Shown piece after piece: positions 22,452 to 33,300 of a DNA stretch of 64,000 bases. The notes beneath the pieces were generated by a model. That model worked only from the letters and a program-made list of their open reading frames with translations, was not told the origin of the DNA and searched no databases. The position numbers and the translations under genes were made by a program. Positions within the stretch are counted from its first letter, which is position 1. Each line of letters opens with the position of its first letter. Source of the stretch: Dioscorea cayenensis subsp. rotundata (lineage: Eukaryota > Streptophyta > Magnoliopsida > Dioscoreales > Dioscoreaceae); the NCBI RefSeq assembly GCF_009730915.1, contig NC_052474.1, positions 5,987,501 through 6,051,500 of the forward strand, given 5' to 3'.

Positions 22452-25372
22452 CTAATTAGATACCCGACCCTCCGTAGAAGTCGCCACAGTTCCCAAAGGA
22501 CATGAAGAACGAGATAATTCTAGATTACGAATATGTTTAAAACATTCAATCGCAGAATCAGAGAAGGAAATACCACATGCATTACAGTATTTAGCAATTT
22601 GAGCATCAGACCAATCAGCAATGAATAAAGGTATAGAACTCGTACCTTTATCACATGCTCCAGACACACCTTTCTTCTTAGCAGATTTAGGTGGTTCGAC
22701 CAGGTACCCCGCTTCCTCATTGAACCTCGAGGGAGGTTTCCTCTGTCGTTCACTTTTCCTGGTTCCCGTTGCTTGCTCAATCTTACCCGATGCATGCTCC
22801 TCATTCAAGCCTGGCAGGAGTTTCCTTAAATTCCTTTCGAATTCTGACATTGAGACGTCCGAGTCGCCATCCAGGTCCTGTACCGACGTATCTGATGAGC
22901 AAGCATCAGAATTCTCTCCTCCAACCCTTAGTTCAGTGTCACCGGTATCGCCCGCCTCAGTTAAGGAAGAACCTGGGACAAGGGCCCAAACCCCATCCAG
23001 AAATTTCCACAAGAAACCTTCCGGTGGTGCAATATTAGGAACCACTGAATCATCCCTGAAATTAATCACTAATTGACCCGGGACAACATCAGGCCCCATA
23101 AAAGAACCCTGGGCTGAATTATGTCCCAATTTCTCCACATCAGTAACCAAGGCCTGACCAGAAACCCTGTTCGGCCCATCCTCTTCAATGGAACCAGACA
23201 CATGCAACAGGGGAGAACGGCCCAATTCTTGGCCCACCTCACACAAAAGTACAAGATCATTAATCTCCTCGGACATGTTGTGGCCCACAACCAAGTTAAG
23301 CCCAGCTACTTCAACTAAAGGATCTCCAACACCCACCTCGCTATCGTGGTCCAACATTAATTCCAGAGAATCATCAGCTGGGCCCCCACTTTCGTTCACG
23401 TGCACCATCGGTTTCTCTCTCAAATCTGCAACCTTAAACTGATCCCCACTGTCCTTAATCTGCACCGCAATAATCTTGGGAACCTTAACCTGCGCCGCAT
23501 CATCCTTGGGAACCTTAACCTGCCCCCTTCTTTCCTTAACCTGCACCACACTTCCCCCAGCCAACCTATCGTTGCCGTCTGTCATTTTCTTATCATGGTC
23601 CAGCGTCTCACGAGTACAAGCTCGCCAGACCTCGACATGCTTCCACTTCGTACCCTGCGATAACCTACTCCTTGCCCCCTCTGACGAGCGGCACTCGGGA
23701 GACCGAGCCAACGAACGACCACCAGACCTCCCAGAGATATCGGTCGGACCAACAGTTCTGCAAGCCAGCCCACGTCCAGGACCCGCGCCGGTGCCACTGT
23801 GGGAGCGCGGCTCAACCACCACCTGCAATTCCTTTAACAGAGTAGCCGGTAACCCTTCCGATCTCTCCTCCGCAACATTGCCGGACGGCGTCTCCTTGAA
23901 ACATTTATCCACCAGATGGGAGCAAGGCTCTACCATCTTAATATTGACCGAGCTCGCAGAAGCCCCAGAGGACGGGCGCCGCTCTACCTCCTTCGCATTC
24001 CAATCACCCGTAGAAACGCCTTCTCTCACAACACTCTTTCTCGGGCCAAGAACATAGTAACCCAGTTCCCTGCGAAAGGTCGGAGCTTCTGCACGTTCCG
24101 CAGTGAACAGCATGTTGTATCTCCTCATCCCCATACTGAAGTCCAATTCCAAAGGCAAGGAGACACCCACTGTCCCTCCCTTGTAGCTCTCCCCACCGCT
24201 CCAATCTCAGCAGACCAAGGTGCAACCATGATCACACAAGGACCGTCCTTAGTGACAATCCTAGCTTCACCTAGCTTACAAAGGTCCTTCACCTCCTCCT
24301 TGCTCGACAGAGGAAGTAAGAACGAGCACTCGTTTAACGGTGTAATGGGGCCCGCCAAGGTCTTGTTGATAACGGAGGGGATGACAGCCAAAAGACTTGA
24401 TTCATTAACAAAACCCTCCACCAATGTCAAAACAACAACGTTTGCCAATTCCTCTCGCAGATTAGAGGTCTCCGGAGGTAATGGGATTGAGAGAGAAGCC
24501 CGGTTGACTTGCAGGATTCTCCCAACCCCACGCGAAGAGTCGGCCACCCCGGCGACCGGAGCACCTGTTGACTCCACCTGCAACCCCACACGCTTGGAGC
24601 GAACATGCACCTTCTTCCTGTGCGGACTCCTCTTCGACTCCACTGGCCAACGAGCTGCCATATGGCCAACACACGCACAACGCAAGCATACTATTTGGTG
24701 TTGACAGTCCGTGGTTTTGTGAGTGTTCCTAAAGCACCATCCACAAGAGGCATCTTTCGGAGATCTCGGCCTCTTAGAACCAGTAAGGGATGACTGACCG
24801 GAAGTAGGGCTGTAAACGAGCCGCGCCGAGCCGAGTATCACCAGGCTCGAGCTCGGTTCGAGTATACTATTCGAAGGCGCGAGCTCGTTCGAGCTATTTT
24901 TTTTGTGCTCGAGCTCGGCTCGCTGAAAAGCTCAAGTAGCTCGAGCTCGGCTCGTTTAAGCTCGATTAGCTTGTATACATAAGTATTTTTGTAATTTTAT
25001 ATAGTTTATATAATTATGTATTTTTGTAATTTATATATAAATAATTTAATATTTTATATATAAAAGCTCGTTTAGGCTCGCGAGCCTCACGAGCTGAGTA
25101 TTTTTGGGCTCGAGCTCGGCTCGTTAACATAAATGAGCAGCTCGAGCTCGGCTCGGCTCGTGAAAAATTGAATCGAATTCGAGCATTGACCAAGCCGATC
25201 TCGAGTAGCTCACGAGTAGCTTGGCTCATTTACACCCCTAACCGGAAGGAAGCCCAGCGCGGCTACGCTTCTCCACACGCTTCAAAGGAGGTAACTCACC
25301 TTAAGAGGAAGAGCTGGCAACCTGAGCATACGACATACCTTTCTGCTACCGAGAAAATCCTCCAGTCGATGT
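22452..25372 (-). pseudogene. LINE ORF1 (copy 2), frameshifted and interrupted by a MITE
   Basis: RNA-binding ORF1 protein of the element. The first zinc knuckle is complete (CGWCFRNTHKTTDC, C-x2-C-x4-H-x4-C); the second lacks its last Cys (CLRCACVGHMAARW). The N-terminal part is split by the MITE at 24805-25240. A frameshift at about 24130-24170 separates the knuckle-containing half from the C-terminal half, which runs to a TAG at 22452-22454. The C-terminus WSDAQIAKYCNACGISF matches the ORF1 end at 2-199. The likely start is in the region near 25350 (minus-strand ATGTCGTATGCTCAGG), but that reading meets a stop before the MITE, so the 5' part is damaged or mis-assigned. Confidence 0.8.
24805..25240. 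mobile_element. hAT-type MITE nested in the LINE
   Basis: 436-bp element bounded by TAGGGCTGTAAA and TTTACACCCCTA, which are inverted repeats with one mismatch. It is flanked by exact 8-bp duplications, ACCGGAAG, at 24797-24804 and 25241-25248. An 8-bp duplication and TAGGGxTGTAAA ends are features of hAT elements. The interior is rich in repeated CTCGAGCTCGGCTCG-like motifs on both arms, giving strong fold-back potential. There is no coding capacity. It inserted after the LINE, because it splits LINE ORF1. Confidence 0.93.
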
Positions 25373-25479
25373 AGGATCCGGCAGACTCCTTCTCCTTCCC
25401 TTCACTACCTCCACCTTCGCCGGAAACTCCCTAGAGGCTCTTCACGAGACTCCCAATCCTTTTCTCTTTAAAATAATTT

Positions 25480-28150
25480 CATTCTGTGTTATGTTCTCAA
25501 TATTTTTTTTTTTTTAAAATATCATCCACTTGATGATTTGAGACGTGGTCACACAGCAGCCGTCCAATTGTTTCCATCATCGGAGCACATATCTTAAGGC
25601 ATGCATGGTGTTGCCAGTGTGACACGTGCCCCATTTCCACCCGCGCATGCCCTAACGGCATCATTCCGTCTCCCCTGCTCTCGCCGCCGCTGCATCCCCC
25701 AAACCCTTCGCTTCCCGCCATTAGAGGTATGACCCAACCTCTGTTTCTTTCGTTTTGAATTCTAGATTTTAGTGCATTTACTTCACTTCGTGATGTTTTT
25801 GATCGTGTAGTGTTGTGTTGTGTAGTTTGGTGAACCCATGGCAATAAGGTTGAAACTTCACTGTGGTTGTTCGTTTATATCCTTTTATTGATATTGTGGT
25901 GCATAACTTTGATTCATCTTGAAATAAAAATCACATTTTTTTTAATGATGTAAATTGTTTTGCCATATGGCCAAAAGTGTTATTTTTTTTATACTTCTAT
26001 GTTCATGGTTTTCTTGTTAATTGTGTATTGGATTCCAAGAATCATAGTAGAAAAAATCATGTTGGTTTCAATGTCAATTCACATATTCAAAGTAGTTTGA
26101 GCTTTATTCGATTCATTGCCAATCCAATATTCGTCAATGAAGGATTCCGATTATCTGGTTAAGAAAGAAGGCTGTTAACTGGAAAATGTAACTTATACTG
26201 TTATACGCACTTAGTGTACCTTCATTTTTAATCTTTCTTGAGTTCCCATTTTATCTCTGACATGTATTGGTTTTGGAACATCTGATATAATCATCTGCCT
26301 GTTGAGTGATTTATGCTTTGCCTCTTTATACGTCAAATTGAGTGGTCGTTATGCCCATGATTGGAATATGAATCATGGCAACGTATGGTGGGTGTGACCG
26401 GGAGGTTGTTTTAGACTTGTGCTTATTTGCTGTTTCTGTCTAGTGGGGGACTGAGAGGGGGGCCGAAAGATGTCTCATTTTATGTCATCATGGGGTCAGA
26501 TTTATTCAATGACTTGGATTTATATTTATTCTCTCTGTCATGTTGACAAGGTTCTGAGAATATTCCCTTTTATGGCGTCTGTATTTCCCTCCAGGTTGGA
26601 ATTCTCTCCCTTACCAAGTTGGGATAACAGTGCTGAGTGGGAATCATAATCATATAGCAATCATATGATGACCGTCTTGTTGATTTTGGTCCCTATTAAG
26701 CATATTGGCAGATAGGACCACTTGAAAGAGGCCAAATATGAAAGCCATGAGAGAGAGCTGCTTGGAATTCTTTTCTTCATCTCATACTAGTGTGCACTCA
26801 AGGAATAAAGTTAAGAACCCTTATGCAAATTCTCATGCTTTTGTCCTCCTCCTTGTCCTTATTTTGTGGTGACCTGAAAACCGTAGTAAAAGTTACCCTT
26901 TTATTGGTGGCCTGTTTTGACTTTTTTGCTTTTAGTTATATATTCTATCCCCTGATGATTCACTCAGGTTACGAAGTCTGCTTGAGAGAAAAAATGATAT
27001 TAGTTTTGTGGGAAAGAACAATTAATGATTAACTTAGATATAATGTTACATGGCATTCTTAAAGTGACGCTTGCAAATGCGACAAGCAAGTGGTTGCCAC
27101 ACTTTAAAATAATTCCAGTTAGAAAGAAAGTTCAGCTAATGTGTATTTACAAGTAAATCCAAATAATATACTCTGCTTTGCTGTGGATGTGACATGAAGC
27201 GTATTGTGATGTGAGCTTGTCAAAATTTGCTTGATATTGTAAACTGGAGTATATAAAACAACAATATATATGATGATACTTATGTTGGAAATGCTGCATA
27301 TTTAGCATATTTTCAGGGGTGCCAATTTTTTCACTTTGAGCAAGGGAAGTCAAGAAACAAGAGTAGAAGGTGATTTAAGGCATTTTAAGAAGAGCAGATG
27401 GTTTTTCTTCGCCAGGCTTCCTTCATGTGTTCTCTGCGAAGAAAATCAAAAGACATCACTGTGGTGGCAAGAGACACCATAAGTCAAACTGGGAAGTCAT
27501 TGTAGCATGTTGGCTATCTGTTAAGATTCCTTCAAATACAAACTTGGTGTCTTCTCTTTTTGGACTACTTTTCAGTTTTTGGCCCCGGCTTATCTAATTA
27601 TTGTGCGAAAGGAGAAGGAACTTATTTTACTGAACTTAACATAGTATTATTTAGTTCCTGATTCCTATGCACGTTTAGTTTCAAATGTATCCGTTTTAAA
27701 TAGTGGTAAATTTTTGGCAACAATGTTGTTGTTCAAATTTAGTATCACACAGGTTCATGCTCATATTTCTTGAGATGGCTTCCAGCACCTAGTCATCCAA
27801 ATCTTGGTTAAAGTTACCAATAGACTACCCTTTGAACTTACCTGCATTGGCCTATTTTGAACTGTATGAGCTATGAAGTCATGGTGTTATTTGCTAGGTG
27901 GAGCGAAAGAATCTGCAGCGGCCTTCTATTAATGATGACACCTGGTGAAGTTTCTCCATTGAAAAAAGTTTTAGAATCTATGTGGCCATGGGTCGCCATC
28001 TCAAATTGTATAGATATCTGCATTAGTCTAGCAAGCAAATCTGCCACACCACAACATTGATTTCGTTAGACAAATGCATAGGAGATCATATTAGAACGTG
28101 CCATTCTCTTGTTACTTTTTGTAATTCAATAAGGTTCCCTTCTACCTCTG
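25480..28150. other. spacer with a possible GC-rich leader exon
   Basis: No coding gene recognised. A locally GC- and CT-rich stretch (about 25620-25727) ends with CCATTAGAG|GTATGA, which looks like a 5' leader exon and donor of a + strand transcript. It may be an upstream non-coding exon for the HPt-like gene or a remnant of another gene. The rest is AT-rich with short frames that have no recognisable family. Confidence 0.3.
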
Positions 28151-28151
28151 C

Positions 28152-28159
28152 TATATATA
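28152..28159 (+). promoter_or_regulatory. TATA box of the HPt-like gene
   Basis: TATATATA in the context CTGCTATATATAGGGCACTG, 85 bp upstream of the ATG at 28237. It would place the transcription start near 28185. The leader that follows is pyrimidine-rich (CATTTCTCATCCCCTGTTTT). Confidence 0.55.
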
Positions 28160-28236
28160 GGGCACTGCCATGGTTCTGCATTTCTCATCCCCTGTTTTTT
28201 TCATCTTATCTCTGTTCCATTTTACTTTGAGAACAC

Positions 28237-30107
28237 ATGGAGGGCTCTAACATGCAACGCCAGGTTGTGTACCTGAAGAAGTGCCTTTTTGATCAGGTTG
28301 ATTTCTTTCTTCCACACCCTTACAATCATCTAGAGCTTCATAAAATTCTTATGCTAATTGACTATCGGGTTTTCCTTTTATGAAAGGCATGCAATTGCTT
28401 TTCTCATTATTCTGCTTGAGTTTTCCTGGTAGTTTTATCAAGTTGTCCTTTTCAGTATCACCCTTTGTCATTGTATGTTTACTAACTTCCAATGTGCTAT
28501 CTAAATATGTTGCATTTTGTTTTTGTTCTTTTTTTTTCTGACAATGTGGATAAAACTCCCTCGACACACGTTTTATTACTGCACCTCAACCGTGGATTGG
28601 AAGGGAGTCAAAACCTTGACGTGTTTATTGCTCATCTATTGGAGCAGTGACATTCTGTAAAGTACTTCATCTTTATACAAGATTCGTAGAACCAACCAGC
28701 TAATTGGTTGCATCTTCACCCCATTAGAGTCAGTGAAGTTAGTCGAAAATGGATGTGAATATATAAGCCTGGTCCGGCATCCTATCACTGTATATACTAA
28801 TTCTTAAATTTCACTCTGTTTGGGAGTTTACTTTATGGCTAAGTAGGTAATATAATGGCATATCATGTTTAAATGTAAAACTCATGATTATAACTGGCCT
28901 AACAAAATTGCTTAACTGTGTTTTTCATAATATGATTTATCCATTGGGTTGAACCATCCAATATGACAACTGTGAATATATGAACTGGAGCTGAAATGTG
29001 TGCACACAGACCCACTTTTGGGCTGATTGAATTGACTATGAAACACCCACACTTCAACAAAATATTGTGCATGTCTGTATGAAATTGCTTGGATGAGAGC
29101 TTGTTGTATTATTGCAGGGTTACCTAGATGAACAATTCCATCAGTTGGAAGAGTTGCAGGATGATGTTAGCCCTAATTTTGTGGAAGAAGTGGTGACTTT
29201 ATTCTTTAGAGATTCGTCCAGATTGATTGGCATCATTGAACAAGCTTTGTGAGTAATATTTTCTTTATAAACTTCTTCAGAAATTCTTGATCTTAACTGT
29301 GATAATTCTGAAGAACAACACCAGTAAAATTTTGTTGTGCAGGCAGAAACATCCTCAAGATTTCCACAGGTTGAGAACTCATGTTGAACGCCTCAAGGGC
29401 AGTAGTTGCAGGTAGCTATCTGACATACACTGTAGTTACTAGCTCTGAATACCATTGATTGATAGGACTAATGCAGATCCATTTCTGCTATATTAGAACT
29501 GAGACAGATATTTTGCTTGGCAATTATTATTTAAAGACCTTTTTTTTTATATTATTCAATCACTTTAATAATTATTATTTTTGCCTATTCATGAAAGAAG
29601 TATTTGGAATGCATAACATTGTGCTCTGAGGTTCACCCTTGCTCTTTGTGTGGGTGATAATGATATTGTGTTTGATGCAGCATTGGCGCTTTGAAAGTGA
29701 AAAGTGAGTGCACTCTGTTTGGAGGATACTGTGATGAAGGAAATATGGATCGGTGAGTTCTTCAATCCTTAATAAGCGCACGAACTCATTTATCAATTCT
29801 ATCCATGACTGAATATTCAATTTTTGACACAAGACTTAATTGAGAACATAAAGAAAACTTAATTGAAAAGCTGCAACTTTCAAGTATTTAAAACAACTGA
29901 ATATTTACAGTTGCCTGAGATCATTCCAAAATGTGAAGAGGGAACATGCTATATTACGACAAAAGCTGGAGGCTTATTTCCAGGTATGAGTTTCATTTGC
30001 AAGTTTGATAAGATCAACTTAATGATGCATTATTGAATTAGTTATCTGTCTTTCAGTTACTGAGACAAGTTGGTCCATCGGAAAAAGCCAGTGGCTCGGG
30101 CAATTGA
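28237..30107 (+). CDS. pseudo histidine-containing phosphotransfer (HPt) protein
   Basis: Predicted 151 aa from six exons: 28237-28296, 29118-29248, 29343-29411, 29681-29752, 29911-29983, 30057-30107 (456 nt, all GT-AG, phases consistent). The length and fold match plant AHP/HP proteins, which relay phosphate from cytokinin receptor kinases to response regulators. The conserved core reads THVERLKGSSCSIGA (residues 76-90), against the family form HVHQLKGSSSSIGA, so the phospho-accepting His is Glu at position 79. Such pseudo-HPts (Arabidopsis AHP6, rice PHPs) cannot carry phosphate and inhibit cytokinin signalling by competition. Here the replacement is Glu rather than the Asn or Gln I recall from those proteins. 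The rest of the domain is well kept (FVEEVVTLFFRDS, CLRSFQNVKREHAILRQKLE). Function as an inhibitor is inferred. Confidence 0.9.
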
Positions 30108-30251
30108 GATAACAGTTCGTGGGAGCCCATAATCAACTACTATCCAACTACTACTGCATGATGTACTGAAGTATCTGCTGAAGGAGTTCTTCCATATTTC
30201 GCTTATAGTTCCCGGAAAATATGTTATTTGCTACTCCCCTTGTAACAGAAT

Positions 30252-30255
<4 letters not shown>

Positions 30256-30303
<48 letters not shown>
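30256..30303. repeat. (AT)n microsatellite between convergent genes
   Basis: About 24 AT units between the stop codon of the HPt-like gene (30107) and that of the ABCB gene (30359, minus strand). It lies in the shared 3' region of the two converging transcripts. Confidence 0.95.
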
Positions 30304-30306
<3 letters not shown>

Positions 30307-30358
30307 AAAAATCCTTGCCATACGAACTAGTTGCTCGTAAAAAGGAATATGTACTCCT

Positions 30359-33300
30359 TCATGATTGAAGTGTTGCAAGGTTATAGAAAGCTCCTCTCTT
30401 GTTCATGAGTTGTGTATAACTTCCATGCTCCATGACCTTGCCTTCATTTACAAATGCTATTGTGTGTACTGTCTTGATTGTGTTGAGCCTGTGAGCCACC
30501 ATCACCGTTGTTCTTCCAACCATGATTCTTTCCAGAGCTTCTTGCACTACTCTTTCAGATTGCACATCTAGGGCGCTGGTTGCCTCATCGAGCAAAAGTA
30601 TTGTCGGTTCTCTTAGTATCGCTCTTGCAATCGCTATCCTTTGCTTCTGTCCGCCAGATAATTGTGTTCCTTTCTCTCCACACCCTGTATTATATCCATC
30701 TTGGAGTGACCTGCATTCAAAAACAAACTCTTGTTTTAGTCTTTTTTTTTTCCTGAAGCAGTGGAGAAAGTGTTTGCTGAAATGCATCCAGACTTACGAT
30801 ATGAAATCATGTGCATTTGCTGCTTTTGCAGCTTCTATGATCTCATCTTCTGTTGCCTCTGGCTTCCCAAAGGTCAAGTTGTCCCGAATTGTCCCCGAGA
30901 AGATCATCGGGTCTTGGCTGACAACAGCTGTAAACCGTCTATATTGAATAATGTCGAGTTCTCTGATGTCTATTCCATCTATCTTAACCACCCCCCGCTC
31001 GGCATCATAGAATCTCTGGATCAAACCAATGACTGTTGATTTCCCGCATCCACTGCTACCAACCAACCCAATGCTCGTCCCAGCCTTCACATCCAAGCTG
31101 AATTCTCGCAGAACCAGAGTCTGCGGTCGGGTCGGGTAGGCAAAATCTACCTTCTTCAACTCTATCCTGCCTTCAATCCTCCCCATTTTGGTTCCTCCAT
31201 TGTCATCATCCCCCTAACACATAAAATGAATTATTACATTTGGTTCAAACATCAAACACTTTATTGAAGGACATGTTTAGAGCTTACATAGCATGAGCCT
31301 TGAATCATGGACTGCCTATCTAGCACATCGAACAATGAAGCAACGGCGGCTGATCCCTTGGCAAGGTCCGATGTCATGCTACCTGCATCAGCGATCACCT
31401 TCCCGGTGCTCACCAAGATGAAGAATGTCTTGAATACATCTCCGGCCGATATGTCACCCTTTTCGGTTAGTTTACCTCCAAACCAGAATGCGAAAGCCCA
31501 GGACATGAATGAAAGGCAAGGAGAACACCCCATTGTGATCCCTGCTACCCATGACTTCTTCTTTGCAGCTTTCACTGGCTCTTCTTGAGCTTCTTCGAAG
31601 AGTTTAAGTACTTTTGCACTACAACCATAAGATGCCACCATTTTATGATTCTGCACTGCTTCAATTGCTATCTGAGTACTCCTGTGCTGAGCTCTTGCAA
31701 GGTCTATGGACACTCTGGATAGTACTACTTTCTTAGCATAGTAGCATAATATTGTTAATGGCTGCACTGCTATCATAACTATGGCAAGCTTCCAAGCGAC
31801 TATTAGGCCCATTGACACAGCAATAACTACTCCAGAAGTCGTTTGAACGAGAAGCGATACTCTATCAGCAACCAATGTCTTGACAAGAGATGCCTCGTTG
31901 CTCAATCGAGAGCACAATGCACCACTGTTGTTTTGTTCTTCATCAAACCATCCGGCTTCAAATGTGAGGATTTTACTGAGCACTAATAGACGGATTCTTC
32001 GTGTTAAGTGCTCGCCCATGTATGCAAAATTATAGTGTTGTGAAAGGTTGACAATGATGGAGGCAAGTGAAAGAGCAGAGAAGATTAAGGAGTATCGATG
32101 GATGACTGCCTTTATCTCATCATGACTTTGGAGGAAGAATGCGGCGATCATCCCACCGATAGAAAAGGCGTAAATAGGTTGGATTGAACCAAAGACAACA
32201 GCGGAAATGCTGCCTATCAATGCTTGTTTCCACTCTGGTGAGTTCATTGAGAGAAGCCTAGAAAATGATGGAGCTGGATGAGAGATGATGCTAGGAGGAT
32301 CGTCAATGGATAATGGGGAAGCGAAAGACATCGGACTTGCTTTTGTTGTGCTCATATGGCTTGTGCTACTCCTCCCCACTGACGGTCTACATGACTCGGA
32401 GACTTGTTCTTGATCAATGTTGCTACATAGCCTCTGCAATTTGGCAAGCCGTGAGTAATGACTATCATTTCTGCTGATCAGTTCTTCATGAGTACCAATC
32501 TCGATTATCCTTCCTCCATCGATAACAGCAATCTGATCGGCATTCCTTATTGTTGATAGCTTGTGGGCTACAACCTGAAATCCATACATATTTACATACA
32601 TACACATACATACAACTATATTAATTCTGTAAAAATTCAATGAGTTGGATGAATATTATTATCATACCAAAGTAGTTCTCCCCATTGATGCTTGATCAAG
32701 GGCATTCTGGACTAGTTTCTCTGATTCAGAATCAAGTGCGCTTGTGGCTTCATCGAGGAGGAGGATCACAGGGTTCTTGATGACCGCCCGGGCAATGGCT
32801 ATGCGTTGTTTTTGCCCACCAGATAGAAGTGCACCTCTTTCCCCTATCTGAAACCAAAATGTTTGCAGAAATGTCAGGGTATTTTTGTCATTTGGAATAA
32901 TAGCTATGCACTGGTTTCAAAGTTCAGCCCTAGTTGTAAGTTCACAACTTGGCCGTTACCCAATTCAAACATATGAAATTACTGCAATGCCCTAACCTTT
33001 GTATTATATCCCTCAGGCAGTTGTCTGATGAAATTATGAGCATTTGCAGTCATTGCTGCTGCAACAACCTCATCCATGGTAGCTTCTGGTTTACCGAACA
33101 ATATATTTTCCTTTATTGATGTACCGAAGAGCCCGTGTTCTTGGCTGACCAGCCCCATTTTTCCTCTAATCCATTTTAGCTGAAGATTTTTGACATCGAT
33201 CCCGTCGATCTTTACAATGCCTTCATCGGTATCATAGAACCGCTGAAGTAAAGCAATGGCGGTGGACTTCCCGCTACCGCTTGTCCCTACCAGAGCCACT

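Larger units (their letters stand above)
18522..25466 (-). mobile_element. full-length L1-type LINE (copy 2) with 13-bp target duplication
   Basis: A complete non-LTR element on the minus strand, about 6.9 kb including a nested 436-bp MITE. The 3' end is a poly(A) (T-run at 18522-18530 on +), preceded by the family terminus TTTATCCACCATTTC. ORF1 lies at about 22452-25372 and ORF2 at 18771-22445. Exact 13-bp repeats flank the element. It is the same family as the LINE at 1-4099. Both ORFs are broken, so it is non-autonomous now. Confidence 0.92.

Noticed and set aside
22621..24057. Long + strand frames opposite LINE ORF1 (for example 23476-24057)
   Set aside because: They overlap the minus-strand ORF1 pseudogene, which has zinc knuckles and a sister copy. 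The + frames are compositional shadows.
28535..28600. Possible LINE tail (CAATGTGGATAAAACTCCCT) in intron 1 of the HPt-like gene
   Set aside because: Only a short partial match to the LINE terminus, with no A-run or target duplication.
30522..30947. 141-aa + strand frame opposite the ABCB C-terminus
   Set aside because: It overlaps exons 8-9 of the ABCB gene on the other strand and crosses their splice sites; no independent evidence.
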